Of a stretch of 64,000 nucleotides of DNA, positions 25,543 through 34,692 are shown in pieces. Within the stretch, counting starts at the first letter, position 1. Every line of letters begins with the position of its first letter. Where the stretch lies: contig NZ_QRQC01000001.1 in the NCBI RefSeq assembly GCF_003475325.1, positions 186,001 to 250,000 of the forward strand, given 5' to 3'. Position numbers and translations under genes: made by a program. The notes below the pieces were generated by a model that saw nothing but the letters and a program-made list of their open reading frames with translations, searched no databases and was not told where the DNA came from. The stretch is from Collinsella sp. AF33-16. Lineage in GTDB: Bacteria > Actinomycetota > Coriobacteriia > Coriobacteriales > Coriobacteriaceae.

Positions 25543-26592
25543 CTAGTACACCATGCCCATGGCGTCCTGAACCTCGCCCAGGGTCTGCTCGGCGATCTCA
25601 TTGGCGCGACGGTTGCCCTCGTGCAGGACGTCCTTTACGTAATCCAGGTCGTTTTCGTAGCGCTGACGACGCTCGCGGATCGGCGCGAAGTACTCGTTGA
25701 CGGCCTCGGTCACGTACTTCTTGAGCTGGCCGGAGCCGCCCATGCCAATCTCTTCGGCAATCTCGACCTCGGAACGGCCAGTGCAGATGGCGGCCGTCGA
25801 AAGCAGACCGGACACGCCGGGGCGGTTCTCGGGATCGAATGTGATCATGCGCTCGGAGTCGGTCTGGCTCTTCTTGATGCGCTTGGCCGTCTCCTCGGCG
25901 GTCATCGAGATGTTGATGGCGTTGCCGTAGCTCTTGCTCATCTTGCGACCGTCCAGGCCCGGCAGTAGCGGGGTCTCGGACAGCAGCGCTTCGACCTCGG
26001 GGAACACTTTGCCGTAGCGGTTGTTAAAGCGGCGGGCGATGGTGCGGGTGAGCTCGATGTGCGGCAGCTGGTCGCGACCGACGGGCACCACATTGCCCTT
26101 GCAGAACAGGATGTCGCAGGCCTGGTGCACCGGGTAGGTGAGCAGAAGGCCGGTGAGCTCGTGGCCCGAGGCCTCCATCTCGGCCTTGACCGTGGGGTTG
26201 CGCGCCAGCTCGGCCTCGGAGACCAGCGACAGGAACGGCAGCATGAGCTGGTTGGCGGCGGGCACGGCGGAGTGCGCGTAGATCATGGTCTTGTCGGGGT
26301 CGATGCCGCAGGCAAGGTAGTCCATGACCATGTTGTACACGTTGTCCTGGATGTGCTCGGTCGTGTCGCGGTCGGTGATGACCTGGTAGTCGGCGATGAG
26401 TACGTTGGTCTTGGCACCCATGTTCTGCAGCTCCACACGGCCCTTGAGGGTGCCGAAGTAGTGACCCAGATGCAGACGGCCGGTGGGGCGGTCGCCGGTA
26501 AGCATGGTGAACTTCTCGGGCGTCTTGGCCAGGCCCTCGCGAATGGCGTTGCTCTTTTGCAGCGCGACTTCGTAGCTGTTCTCGTTTGGCAT
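25543..26592 (-). CDS. trpS: Tryptophanyl-tRNA synthetase
   Basis: 349 residues from ATG 26592, with TAGGAG just upstream. The longer upstream ORF is noise. Class I signatures are present: TGDRPTGRLHLGHYF (HIGH region) and KMSKSYGN. It charges tRNA-Trp with tryptophan. No T-box leader was visible in the 160 bp upstream on the minus strand. Confidence 0.95.
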   Translation of the reverse strand: MPNENSYEVALQKSNAIREGLAKTPEKFTMLTGDRPTGRLHLGHYFGTLKGRVELQNMGAKTNVLIADYQVITDRDTTEHIQDNVYNMVMDYLACGIDPDKTMIYAHSAVPAANQLMLPFLSLVSEAELARNPTVKAEMEASGHELTGLLLTYPVHQACDILFCKGNVVPVGRDQLPHIELTRTIARRFNNRYGKVFPEVEALLSETPLLPGLDGRKMSKSYGNAINISMTAEETAKRIKKSQTDSERMITFDPENRPGVSGLLSTAAICTGRSEVEIAEEIGMGGSGQLKKYVTEAVNEYFAPIRERRQRYENDLDYVKDVLHEGNRRANEIAEQTLGEVQDAMGMVY

Positions 26593-26751
26593 GATTGCTC
26601 CTAACGTATGTTCATGGGTCAAGATGATAACGCGTTTATTGGAGGGGCGGGGCGTAAGTAGGCGAGGGGCTGGCAAGGGGTGGCTTACGCGATTGATGCG
26701 ATGTAGTTGCACTTGGTCAGCGATGCCTTGGCACATTCTCGGCAGCTTACC

Positions 26752-27951
26752 CTAGAGCTTGTGGTGGCGCTCTTCCTTACGTTCCTCGGCTGCCTGCTCC
26801 TCCTGCTTAAAGGCGGGGTCGTCGGGGGTGACGAGCTCATCCTCGTGCGTGCGCTTGTTGTAATGGTGGCGCAGCACGGGCTCAAACAGATGTAGATGCT
26901 TGGCAAAGGCCGCCGAGCCAATGGCGAGCACGGTAAAGATGAGCACGCGCATGGGCACCTCGACCTGGTTGATCGCGGCGGCGCCGGCCGAAAGCATAAT
27001 GCACCAGGCGTAGATGAGGAGCACTGCCTGCTTTTGGTTGTAGCCCTCTTGGATCAGGCGGTGGTGGATGTGGCCCTTGTCGGCCTGCCCGATGCTAATG
27101 TGGGCGCGCTTGCGGCGCACGATGGCGCTAAACGTGTCGATGATGGGCACGCCGGCAACGATGAGCGGGATGATAAGCGAGGTGAGCGCGGCGGTGCGGC
27201 TCACGTTGAGTAGCGAGATGGAGCCCAGCGCAAAGCCCAGGAGCAGCGACCCCGAGTCGCCCAAGAAGATGCTTGCGGGGTTGAAGTTGTAGCGCAAAAA
27301 GGCCAGACAGGCGCCAAAGAGCGCAATGGAGAGCGCGGCGGCGTCGATGCGGCCCGAGAGAACGGCCATCGAAAACATGGTGAACGACGCGATGCCGCAG
27401 ATGCCCGTGGCTAAGCCGTCGAGGCCGTCGATGAGGTTAATGATGTTGGTGAATGCCACCAGATAGATCACGGTGATGGGGTAGGCGAGCCATCCGAGCA
27501 TGATTTCGCCGGGGGCAAACGGGTTGACGATGACGCCGATGCGCAGGCCACCCACGCAGGCGATGAGCGCAGCGAGGACCTGTCCGGCCAGCTTTTGCTT
27601 GGGCTTGAGCTGGAAGACGTCGTCGATAGCGCCGGTCGCAAAGATGACGGTAAAGGAGAGCGCCAGCATGGGATAGCTAATGTGAAGGCGCGGGTGCGGC
27701 ACCAGGACGGGCGGCCAGCCTAGGTGCCAGGTGCCTAGGATTTGCACAATGCAGGCAACGACCAGGCCCAAAAACACCGCCGTTCCGCCCAAACGCGGGA
27801 TGGGCTTGGTGTTGATGCGGCGCTTGGAAGGATAGTCGACGGCGTCGAGCTTAATTGCCAAGCGCTTGACCAGGGGCACCATGAGGAAGGTCGTGATAAA
27901 GGCCGCCGCTGCCACGCATAGGTACGGTATGTAGCTCGGGGATGAAGCCAT
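26752..27951 (-). CDS. WecA/TagO-like undecaprenyl-phosphate GlcNAc-1-phosphate transferase
   Basis: 399 residues from ATG 27951 (a TTG 18 bases upstream is an alternative; neither has a strong ribosome-binding site). Around eleven hydrophobic segments carry the family motifs: AIDDVFQLKPKQKLAGQ (DDxx), NLIDGLDGLATG, FLGDSGSLLLG and GHIHHRL. It transfers a sugar-phosphate (probably GlcNAc-1-P) from UDP-sugar to undecaprenyl phosphate, starting cell-wall glycan or teichoic-acid-like polymer synthesis. The C-terminal 40 residues are a charged cytoplasmic tail. Confidence 0.88.
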   Translation of the reverse strand: MASSPSYIPYLCVAAAAFITTFLMVPLVKRLAIKLDAVDYPSKRRINTKPIPRLGGTAVFLGLVVACIVQILGTWHLGWPPVLVPHPRLHISYPMLALSFTVIFATGAIDDVFQLKPKQKLAGQVLAALIACVGGLRIGVIVNPFAPGEIMLGWLAYPITVIYLVAFTNIINLIDGLDGLATGICGIASFTMFSMAVLSGRIDAAALSIALFGACLAFLRYNFNPASIFLGDSGSLLLGFALGSISLLNVSRTAALTSLIIPLIVAGVPIIDTFSAIVRRKRAHISIGQADKGHIHHRLIQEGYNQKQAVLLIYAWCIMLSAGAAAINQVEVPMRVLIFTVLAIGSAAFAKHLHLFEPVLRHHYNKRTHEDELVTPDDPAFKQEEQAAEERKEERHHKL

Positions 27952-28181
27952 GAATCTAAAAACCGCCAAGCGTCGAAGGAAAAGGTCAGAAGAACGCCAT
28001 GCGCAAAGGGCATAGCCGAACCATGATACTCGACCACGGGGGGTGCATGGAATTGCATGCAGCGATAATCACGCGCTTACCAGATATTGGGATGTTGTCG
28101 ATGGCTTGTCGGGATACCGGCGGGGATCCATATGGGCTGTAATGGTGGTTTTCGGCAAATGAAAACCACCCCCCACGTTAC

Positions 28182-28364
28182 GAAAATGAACCCACCTAAA
28201 ACAGGTGGGTGCCCTCATCGACTGTTCCAGCGTCCTTAACAACGAAGGATACCTGTACTAGGTACGACTGTGTGGGCTCCCTAAATAAACGCGACGGTTC
28301 ACCCAGTTGCTCCGCGGGGGGCGGAATACCTACATCATAAAGCGGCACTTTGTCGATTCCAGTC
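28182..28364 (-). ncRNA. Candidate small structured RNA, possibly 6S RNA
   Basis: The RNA would run about 183 nt on the minus strand. A TATAAT box (28370-28375) lies just upstream of the inferred start. ATCGAC near the 5' end can pair with GTCGAT near the 3' end, and internal TACCT/AGGTA and TCCTT/AAGGA hairpins are present. It ends in ACCCACCTGTTTTAGGTGGG plus a T-rich tail, an intrinsic terminator. Length, closing stem and the AGGGCACCCACC run near the end resemble 6S RNA (an inhibitor of sigma70-RNA polymerase) as I recall it. The 6S identity is tentative; that this is a structured transcript is better supported. Confidence 0.45.
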
Positions 28365-28393
28365 TTGACATTATAAAAATCGTGTCGGACGAT
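28365..28393 (+). promoter_or_regulatory. Putative promoter of the radical SAM gene
   Basis: TTGACA (28365-28370) is followed 17 bases later by GACGAT (28388-28393), a moderate -35/-10 pair pointing toward ATG 28477. It overlaps the divergent -10 box of the ncRNA candidate. Confidence 0.4.
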
Positions 28394-28476
28394 TACGGCG
28401 CCTTGGGCTCGAGCCGTCTGTGCGGTTGGTCCCTTTACGTTTGAGCTGCTGAATCATTGTTTTGGAGCATGTTTTT

Positions 28477-29415
28477 ATGCCGACGTCGTTGACCGAACTT
28501 TTTTCGCCCGCCTGCCATTTGTGTCCGCGCCGTTGCGGTGCGGCGCGCGACGAGGGCGCGCGTGGCGTGTGCGGCGCCGACAACACGCTTAAGGTCGCCC
28601 GCGCGGCGCTCCATATGTGGGAGGAACCGCCCATTTCGGGCGAGGCCGGCTCGGGTACGATTTTCTTTAGCGGCTGTTCGCTCAAATGTATCTACTGCCA
28701 AAACCACGAGATCTCGACGGGCAATTTCGGTCTTGAGATTTCGCCCGAGCGTTTGGTCGAGATTATGCTGGAGCTGCAGGACCAGGGCGCCAATAACATC
28801 AACCTGGTGACGGCGACGCACTATGCGCACCTGTTGCCTGCCGCGATTGCCGCGGCACGGACGCGCGGGTTGGTCATCCCAATTGTCTACAACACGAGTG
28901 GTTACGAGCGCGCGAGTGCCGTGGCGGCGCTGGGCGACCTGGTCGACGTGTGGCTTACGGACTTTAAATATGCCGATGCCGGGCTTGCGCAGTCGCTTTC
29001 TCATATTAAGGACTACCCGCGCGTGGCCGTGTCGGGTCTGGCCCAGATGGCGCGCGAGATTGAGCGCCGCGGGGGAGAGCTGGTAGACGAGGACGGGCTC
29101 ATGAGGCGCGGCATAATCGTGCGTCATCTGGTGCTGCCGGGGCATGCGGACGATTCGTGCCGCGTGTTGGACCTGGTGTGGCAGACGGTGGGCGACGTGC
29201 CGATCTCGGTCATGAACCAGTACACGCCCAATGCCCTCATGCGCGAACAAGGCGGCGACCTGGCGCGCGCCGTGACGCGCGAGGAGTACGAGCAGGTGCT
29301 CGACCATGCCGACGACCTGGGCTTTACGACGATGTTTTGGCAAGAAGGCGGCGCGGTAGACGAGAGCTTTACCCCGGCGTTCGACACCACCGGCGTCCTC
29401 ACCAGCGCAAAGTAG
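28477..29415 (+). CDS. Radical SAM protein of the PflA-like type
   Basis: 312 residues from ATG 28477, with GGAG at 28464-28467. The N-terminus has CHLCPRRCGAARDEGARGVC, a cysteine cluster that could hold an auxiliary iron-sulfur site. The core FFSGCSLKCIYCQN supplies the radical SAM CxxxCxxC. This arrangement matches stand-alone relatives of pyruvate formate-lyase activating enzyme. The substrate is unknown. It is monocistronic, followed by palindromic repeats and a tRNA. Confidence 0.88.
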   Translation: MPTSLTELFSPACHLCPRRCGAARDEGARGVCGADNTLKVARAALHMWEEPPISGEAGSGTIFFSGCSLKCIYCQNHEISTGNFGLEISPERLVEIMLELQDQGANNINLVTATHYAHLLPAAIAAARTRGLVIPIVYNTSGYERASAVAALGDLVDVWLTDFKYADAGLAQSLSHIKDYPRVAVSGLAQMAREIERRGGELVDEDGLMRRGIIVRHLVLPGHADDSCRVLDLVWQTVGDVPISVMNQYTPNALMREQGGDLARAVTREEYEQVLDHADDLGFTTMFWQEGGAVDESFTPAFDTTGVLTSAK

Positions 29416-29426
29416 CGCGTTCGCCG

Positions 29427-29460
29427 ATGATTTTTCTGGGACGGGGATTAAAAAATCATT
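29427..29460. repeat. Short palindrome centred on GGGACGGGG
   Basis: ATGATTTTT and AAAAATCAT arms flank CTGGGACGGGGATTA, 12 bp after the radical SAM stop. It is probably a bidirectional terminator and belongs to the same repeat family as 29464-29572. Confidence 0.65.
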
Positions 29461-29463
29461 AGA

Positions 29464-29572
29464 AGTAGTCTTTTGGGACGGGGCTGTTTTAGCTACCCCG
29501 ACAGGCAACGCGAACGGTTTGGCCGAACAGCGGCAGGGGTAGCTAAAACAGCCCCGTCCCAAAAAGACTACT
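29464..29572. repeat. Large GGGACGGGGCTG inverted repeat
   Basis: The left arm 29464-29499 (AGTAGTCTTTTGGGACGGGG...GCTACCCC) is the reverse complement of 29536-29572, apart from one extra A in a run. A 36-base loop separates them. A third partial arm, AGTAGTCAAAAAAGCCCCGT, continues at 29598-29633. Confidence 0.85.
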
Positions 29573-29686
29573 CCCGGTGTGGGGCCGAACCGGCATCCGA
29601 AAGTAGTCAAAAAAGCCCCGTCCCAAAAAGACTGGGTATTGGGCGTTGACAGTTGGCGAGCCGTAGGTAAAATATCGACTTGTCCT

Positions 29687-29759
29687 GGGGACGTAGCTCA
29701 GTTGGGAGAGCGCTGCCGTCGCATGGCAGAGGCCGAGGGTTCGACTCCCTTCGTCTCCA
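29687..29759 (+). tRNA. tRNA-Ala (anticodon CGC)
   Basis: The cloverleaf is complete: acceptor GGGGACG/CGTCTCC, D-arm GCTC/GAGC, anticodon stem CTGCC/GGCAG with loop GTCGCAT, and T-arm GAGGG TTCGACT CCCTT. The G3-U70 wobble, the alanine identity element, is present. CCA is not encoded. Confidence 0.95.
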
Positions 29760-29823
29760 CCCTTGGATTTGATAAGCCGCTGACATTGTGTCGGCGGCTT
29801 TTTTTAAAAGAAAGGGCTGTACC

Positions 29824-30264
29824 ATGGCCAAGCTTGAGTCCCAACCACTGTCTGCCGAGGAACGCGCCGAGTTGGAAGAGCTCCGCGCCGAGAAAGCTCG
29901 TCGCGAGGCCCAGGAAGAGGCACGCCGCGAGCGTGAGGAGCTGGCCGCCCTGCGTGCCGAGCGCGAGAAGGCCGAGGAGGCCGCCGCGAACGTCGCCCCC
30001 GCGCCCAAGCCCGCCGCCGCGAAGCCCGCGCCCACCGCACCTAAACCTCAGCCTAAAAAGGTCGCTCGTTCCAAGTCCGTCGAGCCCAAGCCGAGCCGTG
30101 ACGAGATAACCTTTGCCCAGCGCATGGTTACCTCCAAGGAGCCTACGGGCGAGAACGAGATCCCTGGCATGGCGCCGGCTCAAAAAATCATCATTGTCCT
30201 TGCCCTCATCGCGTTTGTCATCTTTATGGGCTACACGATCCTGACCAGCATGGGCCTGCTCTAG
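29824..30264 (+). CDS. Tail-anchored coiled-coil protein of unknown function
   Basis: 146 residues from ATG 29824, with AAAGAAAGGG upstream. Residues 10-60 are a charged E/R/A coiled coil (EELRAEKARREAQEEARRER). A Pro/Ala/Lys linker follows, then a short conserved stretch (DEITFAQRMVTSKEPTGENEIPGM), and one membrane segment (IIIVLALIAFVIFMGYTIL) at the very C-terminus. This topology places the coiled coil in the cytoplasm, tethered to the membrane. The family is not recognised. It lies between tRNA-Ala and pncB. Confidence 0.8.
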   Translation: MAKLESQPLSAEERAELEELRAEKARREAQEEARREREELAALRAEREKAEEAAANVAPAPKPAAAKPAPTAPKPQPKKVARSKSVEPKPSRDEITFAQRMVTSKEPTGENEIPGMAPAQKIIIVLALIAFVIFMGYTILTSMGLL

Positions 30265-30348
30265 CCCATTCGCGCTGGGTGCCATGCCCGAACACTCTGC
30301 CCTTTTCCAACCCTCAACCTCTGCACAACGCATCCGAAAGGTCGCCCC

Positions 30349-31854
30349 ATGGCTTTGACCGACATCTCGCATCCCACCGACATTGCAATGCTCACCGATC
30401 TGTACGAGCTCACTATGGCCCAGGGCCTGTGGGAGAGCGGCAAGGCCAATGAGCAGGGTTGTTTTACCGCGTTTTACCGCGACCATCCCTTTGGCAGCGC
30501 CTATGCCGTCATGTGCGGCACCGCCGAGCTGCCCGAGCTGGTCGAGAACCTGCGCTTTACGCCCGAGGATATCGACTACCTCGCCTCACTCCAGGCCCCG
30601 GCCGGCGGTGCGATGTTCAAGCCTGCATTCCTCGACTACCTGCGCGATTTTCGTGCACATGTAAACATCGACGCCGTCCCCGAGGGCGAGCTCGTCTTTC
30701 CGCGCGAACCCATGGTTCGCGTCACCGGTCCCGCGCTGGAGTGCCAGCTGCTCGAAACGGCGCTGCTCAACATCGTCGGCTTCCAGACGCTTGTCGCCAC
30801 CAAGACGGCGCGCGTGGTGCTGGCGGCGGACGGCCGTCCCGTTGCCGAGTTTGGCCTGCGCCGCGCCCAGGGTCCCGATGGCGGGCTGGCCGTCGCGCGC
30901 GCGAGCTACGTTGCCGGCTGCTCCTCTACGTCCAATGTGCTCGCCGGCCGCCGCTACGGTATTCCCGTCTTTGGCACGCATGCGCACAGCTGGGTCATGA
31001 GCTTCGACTCCGAGCTCGAGGCCTTCCGCGCCTTTGCCAAGTCGAGCCCCAAGAATTGCACGCTGCTCATCGACACCTACGACGTACGCGAGGGTTGCGA
31101 GCATGCCATTACGGTTGCCAAGGAGATGGAAGCGGTGGGCGAGCGCCTGTCGGCCATTCGCATCGACTCCGGCGACCTCGCCAAGCTCTCCAAGTATGTG
31201 CGCGGCCGTTTTGATGCCGAGGGCCTGCCCTATGTGGGGATCTCGGTTTCTAACGATTTGGATGAGTACACGATTCAGTCGCTGCTCGACCAGGGCGCGC
31301 CTATCGATAGCTTTGGCGTGGGCACCAAGCTCGCGACCTGCTACGACCAGCCGGCGCTGGGCGGCGTGTACAAGCTCGCCGCCCGCCGTGCGAGTGAGAC
31401 GGACCCGTGGACGCCGGTGGTCAAGCTCTCCGAGCAGCCCTACAAGCGCACGATCCCGGGTGTGCAACGCGTGCGCCGTTATTACGACGGCTTTGGCGGC
31501 CCGGTCTGCGACATGATCTACGACGAGGACCATCTGGCGGGGGAGGGCGCCGCGCGCGGCAATACCCTCGTGGCCGTGAATGATGCCGCTCTGGTGACCG
31601 ACGTGTCCGAACTTGAGTATCGCGAGCTGCTGGTGCCGATCGTGCGCGATGGCAGTGCGGTGGCTCCGCGTGAGAGCATCCAGGACGCGCGCGAGCGTTG
31701 CGCCTGGGCACTTGACCATCTGGACGCAGCTTTCAAGCGCTTCCTGTACCCGCAGACCTATGTGGTGGGCATGGAACAGGGCCTGGCTCAGGTGCGCGAC
31801 GAGCTCGTGCGCAAGAACATGGCTGCGGCTTCGGCCTTCCCCTGGGCTCACTAA
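30349..31854 (+). CDS. pncB: Nicotinate phosphoribosyltransferase
   Basis: 501 residues from ATG 30349, with GAAAGG upstream. It begins with LTDLYELTMAQGLWESG and contains FGTHAHSWVMSFDSE, RIDSGDL and a DSFGVGTKL motif near residue 320, all typical of NAPRTase. It makes nicotinate mononucleotide from nicotinate and PRPP in NAD salvage. A large minus-strand reading frame over it is a shadow. Confidence 0.93.
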   Translation: MALTDISHPTDIAMLTDLYELTMAQGLWESGKANEQGCFTAFYRDHPFGSAYAVMCGTAELPELVENLRFTPEDIDYLASLQAPAGGAMFKPAFLDYLRDFRAHVNIDAVPEGELVFPREPMVRVTGPALECQLLETALLNIVGFQTLVATKTARVVLAADGRPVAEFGLRRAQGPDGGLAVARASYVAGCSSTSNVLAGRRYGIPVFGTHAHSWVMSFDSELEAFRAFAKSSPKNCTLLIDTYDVREGCEHAITVAKEMEAVGERLSAIRIDSGDLAKLSKYVRGRFDAEGLPYVGISVSNDLDEYTIQSLLDQGAPIDSFGVGTKLATCYDQPALGGVYKLAARRASETDPWTPVVKLSEQPYKRTIPGVQRVRRYYDGFGGPVCDMIYDEDHLAGEGAARGNTLVAVNDAALVTDVSELEYRELLVPIVRDGSAVAPRESIQDARERCAWALDHLDAAFKRFLYPQTYVVGMEQGLAQVRDELVRKNMAAASAFPWAH

Positions 31855-31933
31855 TTCCTTGGGCGGTAGGGGCGAGTCACGCTTCCCTGGCCGCCGGCTC
31901 GGCCGTTCGCTGAACAGTTGATTGGTTTGACGT

Positions 31934-33061
31934 ATGACGACTTCTTATAAAACGATGGTGGTAAAGATCGGTTCGTCCACGGTGGTGGGCGCCGACGGCA
32001 AGGTCAACCGCGCCTTTATCGGCGGGCTTGCCGACCAGGCCGCAGCGCTGCGCGAGCTTGGCTGGCGCCTGGTCGTGGTGAGCTCGGGTGCCATTGCCTG
32101 CGGCTATCCCGTGCTGGGCTTCGACCGTAAGCCGGTCGGCGACCTGCCGAGCCTGCAGGCCTGCGCCTCGGCCGGTCAGTGCATCATCTCGTCGGCCTAC
32201 GACGAGGAGTTCCATGCGCGCGACCTGCTCACCTCGCTCGTGCTGCTCACGCGTCACGACACGGCGCGCCGCACGTCCTACCTGCACGCGCGCGACGCCC
32301 TGCTTCGCCTTGTGGAGCTTGGCGTGGTGCCGGTCGTCAACGAGAACGATACCGTCACCGTCGATGAGATCAAGTTTGGCGACAACGACACGCTGGCGGC
32401 GCTTGTGAGCTGCCTGGTTTCTGCCGATCTGTGCGTGACGCTCTCGGACATCGATGGCCTCTACACCGCCAATCCGCACGAGGATCCCACGGCCGAGTTC
32501 GTCCCGGTCGTGCATAAGATCGACGCCAAGATCATCGCCTCGGCGGGCGATTCTTCCACATCGGTGGGCACGGGCGGCATGATCACCAAGATCCGCGCGA
32601 GCCGCATTCTCATGACGGCGGGCATTCAGAGCGTGATTTGCTCGGGCGAGGAGCCCGATGCGCTCGTGCGTCTGGCCCGCGGCGAGAGCGTGGGTACGCT
32701 GTTCGATCCGCCGGCGGAGCGCCTGGACATTGCGCCGCGCAAGCTGTGGATTGCACTGGGCGACAAGGCGCACGGCTCGGTGACGGTCGATGACGGCGCC
32801 GCGAAGGCGCTGGTCAGCCGCGGTTCGTCGCTGCTCGCGGTGGGTATTCGCGAGGTCGATGGCCAGTTTGCCGAGGGCGATGTGCTCGACGTGTGCGACC
32901 CGAGCGGCATGGTTGTCGCCCGTGGTATCGCCGAGGCCGATTCGGACGTGCTGGAGCTTGCCGCCGGCCGCCGCCAGGACCAGATTGCCAGCAACCGCCT
33001 GCTCGCAGACCTGGCCGAGAAGCCCGCGATCCATAGGGACAACTTGATAGTGTTTGCATAA
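31934..33061 (+). CDS. proB: Glutamate 5-kinase
   Basis: 375 residues. The amino-acid kinase fold has VVKIGSSTVVG at the start, VVVSSGAIACG, and VNENDTVTVDEIKFGDND. A C-terminal PUA domain begins near residue 275 (GSVTVDDGAAKALVSRG). It phosphorylates glutamate in the first step of proline synthesis. proA lies 1.6 kb downstream, separated by a gene on the opposite strand. A strong terminator follows proB. Confidence 0.95.
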   Translation: MTTSYKTMVVKIGSSTVVGADGKVNRAFIGGLADQAAALRELGWRLVVVSSGAIACGYPVLGFDRKPVGDLPSLQACASAGQCIISSAYDEEFHARDLLTSLVLLTRHDTARRTSYLHARDALLRLVELGVVPVVNENDTVTVDEIKFGDNDTLAALVSCLVSADLCVTLSDIDGLYTANPHEDPTAEFVPVVHKIDAKIIASAGDSSTSVGTGGMITKIRASRILMTAGIQSVICSGEEPDALVRLARGESVGTLFDPPAERLDIAPRKLWIALGDKAHGSVTVDDGAAKALVSRGSSLLAVGIREVDGQFAEGDVLDVCDPSGMVVARGIAEADSDVLELAAGRRQDQIASNRLLADLAEKPAIHRDNLIVFA

Positions 33062-33111
33062 AGAGAGGCAGCGCTGCGGCTCGTTTTGCCAGCAGTGCTG
33101 CCTCTCCTTTT
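33062..33111 (+). terminator. Intrinsic terminator of proB
   Basis: GAGAGGCAGCGCTG pairs with CAGTGCTGCCTCTC, followed by CTTTT. The stem begins within two bases of the proB stop. Directly after it comes a GGCACTTGGGGACG repeat block (33114-33160). Confidence 0.85.
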
Positions 33112-33162
33112 CCGGCACTTGGGGACGTTCCTTATGTGCCGGCACTTTGGGACACTCCTTTG

Positions 33163-34581
33163 CTAGAAGATCTGGCGCAGGTCTCCGCGGTTGAGGGCTT
33201 CGTCGAAGAGGTGCTTGAACACCACGCTGCCGTGCAAGCCGTCGTGCTCGAACTCGTTGGTCACCCAGGCATGCGAGTTGCCCACGCGGCTGAGCGTATC
33301 GAGCTGCATGCCCGAGTCCACGTACATGTCATCGAAGTACACCGCGGCCTGCAGGGGCACCTCGTTGCACGCCAGGCGCTGCGGGTCGTAGATCTTGTCC
33401 CAGCTGGTGTCTTCCATCAGCAGGTCCATGGCGGGCTTGAAGGGCTTGAGCTCGGGCATCTGCTCGAACATCCACGGGAACATGGCCTCGCCGGTAAACA
33501 TGAGCGGTCGCGTGAGCGTGTCGAACTCGGCACGATGGGCCTTCTCTTCTGCCGCGGCCCAGCGAATGGGCATGGTGTCGCCGTCGGCGTAGATGAACTC
33601 CTGAAGCGTCCAGTACAGCGGATTCGTGCGCGTGTTGGTGCGCTCGAAGGCGCGCATCAAAAAGCTGTCGGATACCGAGGCGCCGCAGGCCAGCGTGCCG
33701 TCGCCGTCAACAAAAGCATGATCGATAATCCAATGCATGCGCTCAAAGCTCGGCTTCATGCCAAAGTCGCTGCCCATGAGCTGTAGGCGCTCGACCGTCA
33801 TTGGCGAGCCGTCGGGCAGTACGGGCTTCTGAGCCTCGAGCGCATCGGCCAGGGCTGCCACGCGCTCGACATCGGCGGGGTAACGGTCGTAATACTGCTG
33901 CGTCTTGGCGGCCATGCGCGGGAAGGTGTGCGCGTAGACCTCGCTGGCGCTCGCCGGCACGTGCGGAATGCCGCCGCAGGTAAAGCTTGCCGCCACGCCC
34001 TCGGGGAAGAGCGACAGATAGCTCAACGTCAAAAAGCCGCCGTAGCTCTGCCCGAGTGTGACCCAGGGCTTGCCGCCAAAGCCCACCAGGCGCAGGTACT
34101 CAAAATCGCGCACGATGGAGCTGGCGAGGTGACGCTTGAGGAAGTCCGCCTGCGAGCGGGCCGCATCGGAGCCTGCCGCCTCGGCGCGCTCGCCCAGTGC
34201 GGCAATCGTGCGCCCGTCTACACAGCTGCTGCGCCCGGTACCGCGCTGGTCGGGCAGCACGACGCGGAAATGCTTGACGGCCTCTTCGATCCAGCCATCG
34301 CTTGTGGGCGACAGCGGACGCGGGCTCTCGCCACCGGGGCCACCCTGCAAAAAGAGAAGGAGCGGCAGGTCGTCGTTGATGCGGTCGGGTGCGCAAACCA
34401 CACGGTAGAAGAGCTTGATGCTCTCGGGCGCGCCGGCGATGGGTGTCGGTATAGCGCCGCGGCGCATGGTGCTGCCGACGGCCAGGAGCATCGGCTCCAG
34501 GCCGCGCCAGTCGAGGGGGACGTCGATGCTGTGGTCCTCGACATACAGGCCGGGGACGTGGTACGAAGTGATGAGGGCCAT
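33163..34581 (-). CDS. Prolyl aminopeptidase-like alpha/beta hydrolase
   Basis: 472 residues from ATG 34581 (MALITSYHVPG) with GGAAG upstream. The frame continues open beyond, but that upstream part overlaps proA on the other strand and is not coding. Peptidase S33 features: LQGGPGGESPRP (oxyanion region), LPDQRGTGRSS and GQSYGG with the nucleophile serine. It would release N-terminal proline from peptides. It sits between proB and proA on the opposite strand, which suggests a link to proline supply. Confidence 0.85.
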   Translation of the reverse strand: MALITSYHVPGLYVEDHSIDVPLDWRGLEPMLLAVGSTMRRGAIPTPIAGAPESIKLFYRVVCAPDRINDDLPLLLFLQGGPGGESPRPLSPTSDGWIEEAVKHFRVVLPDQRGTGRSSCVDGRTIAALGERAEAAGSDAARSQADFLKRHLASSIVRDFEYLRLVGFGGKPWVTLGQSYGGFLTLSYLSLFPEGVAASFTCGGIPHVPASASEVYAHTFPRMAAKTQQYYDRYPADVERVAALADALEAQKPVLPDGSPMTVERLQLMGSDFGMKPSFERMHWIIDHAFVDGDGTLACGASVSDSFLMRAFERTNTRTNPLYWTLQEFIYADGDTMPIRWAAAEEKAHRAEFDTLTRPLMFTGEAMFPWMFEQMPELKPFKPAMDLLMEDTSWDKIYDPQRLACNEVPLQAAVYFDDMYVDSGMQLDTLSRVGNSHAWVTNEFEHDGLHGSVVFKHLFDEALNRGDLRQIF

Positions 34582-34692
34582 GTGAGTCTTCCGTTCGTTG
34601 CGGTGTTTCGGGTTGACCAATTCTACCGCCGCGGGCGAGCCATGCGCAAATCGGCTACCATGGTTGCAAACTTCTAGGAGAAAGGGCCGCCC

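Larger units (their letters stand above)
27952..28476. other. Intergenic region holding a structured RNA candidate
   Basis: 525 bp. GGTGGTTTT/AAAACCACC forms a hairpin at 28144-28168. The minus-strand ncRNA candidate occupies about 28182-28364. Plus-strand TTGACA (28365-28370) lies beside minus-strand TATAAT (28370-28375), suggesting back-to-back promoters. The stretch 27952-28140 shows nothing recognisable. Confidence 0.6.

Noticed and set aside
26593..26751. Possible T-box leader upstream of trpS
   Set aside because: No T-box sequence or anti-terminator pairing was visible on the minus strand, and the gap is short.
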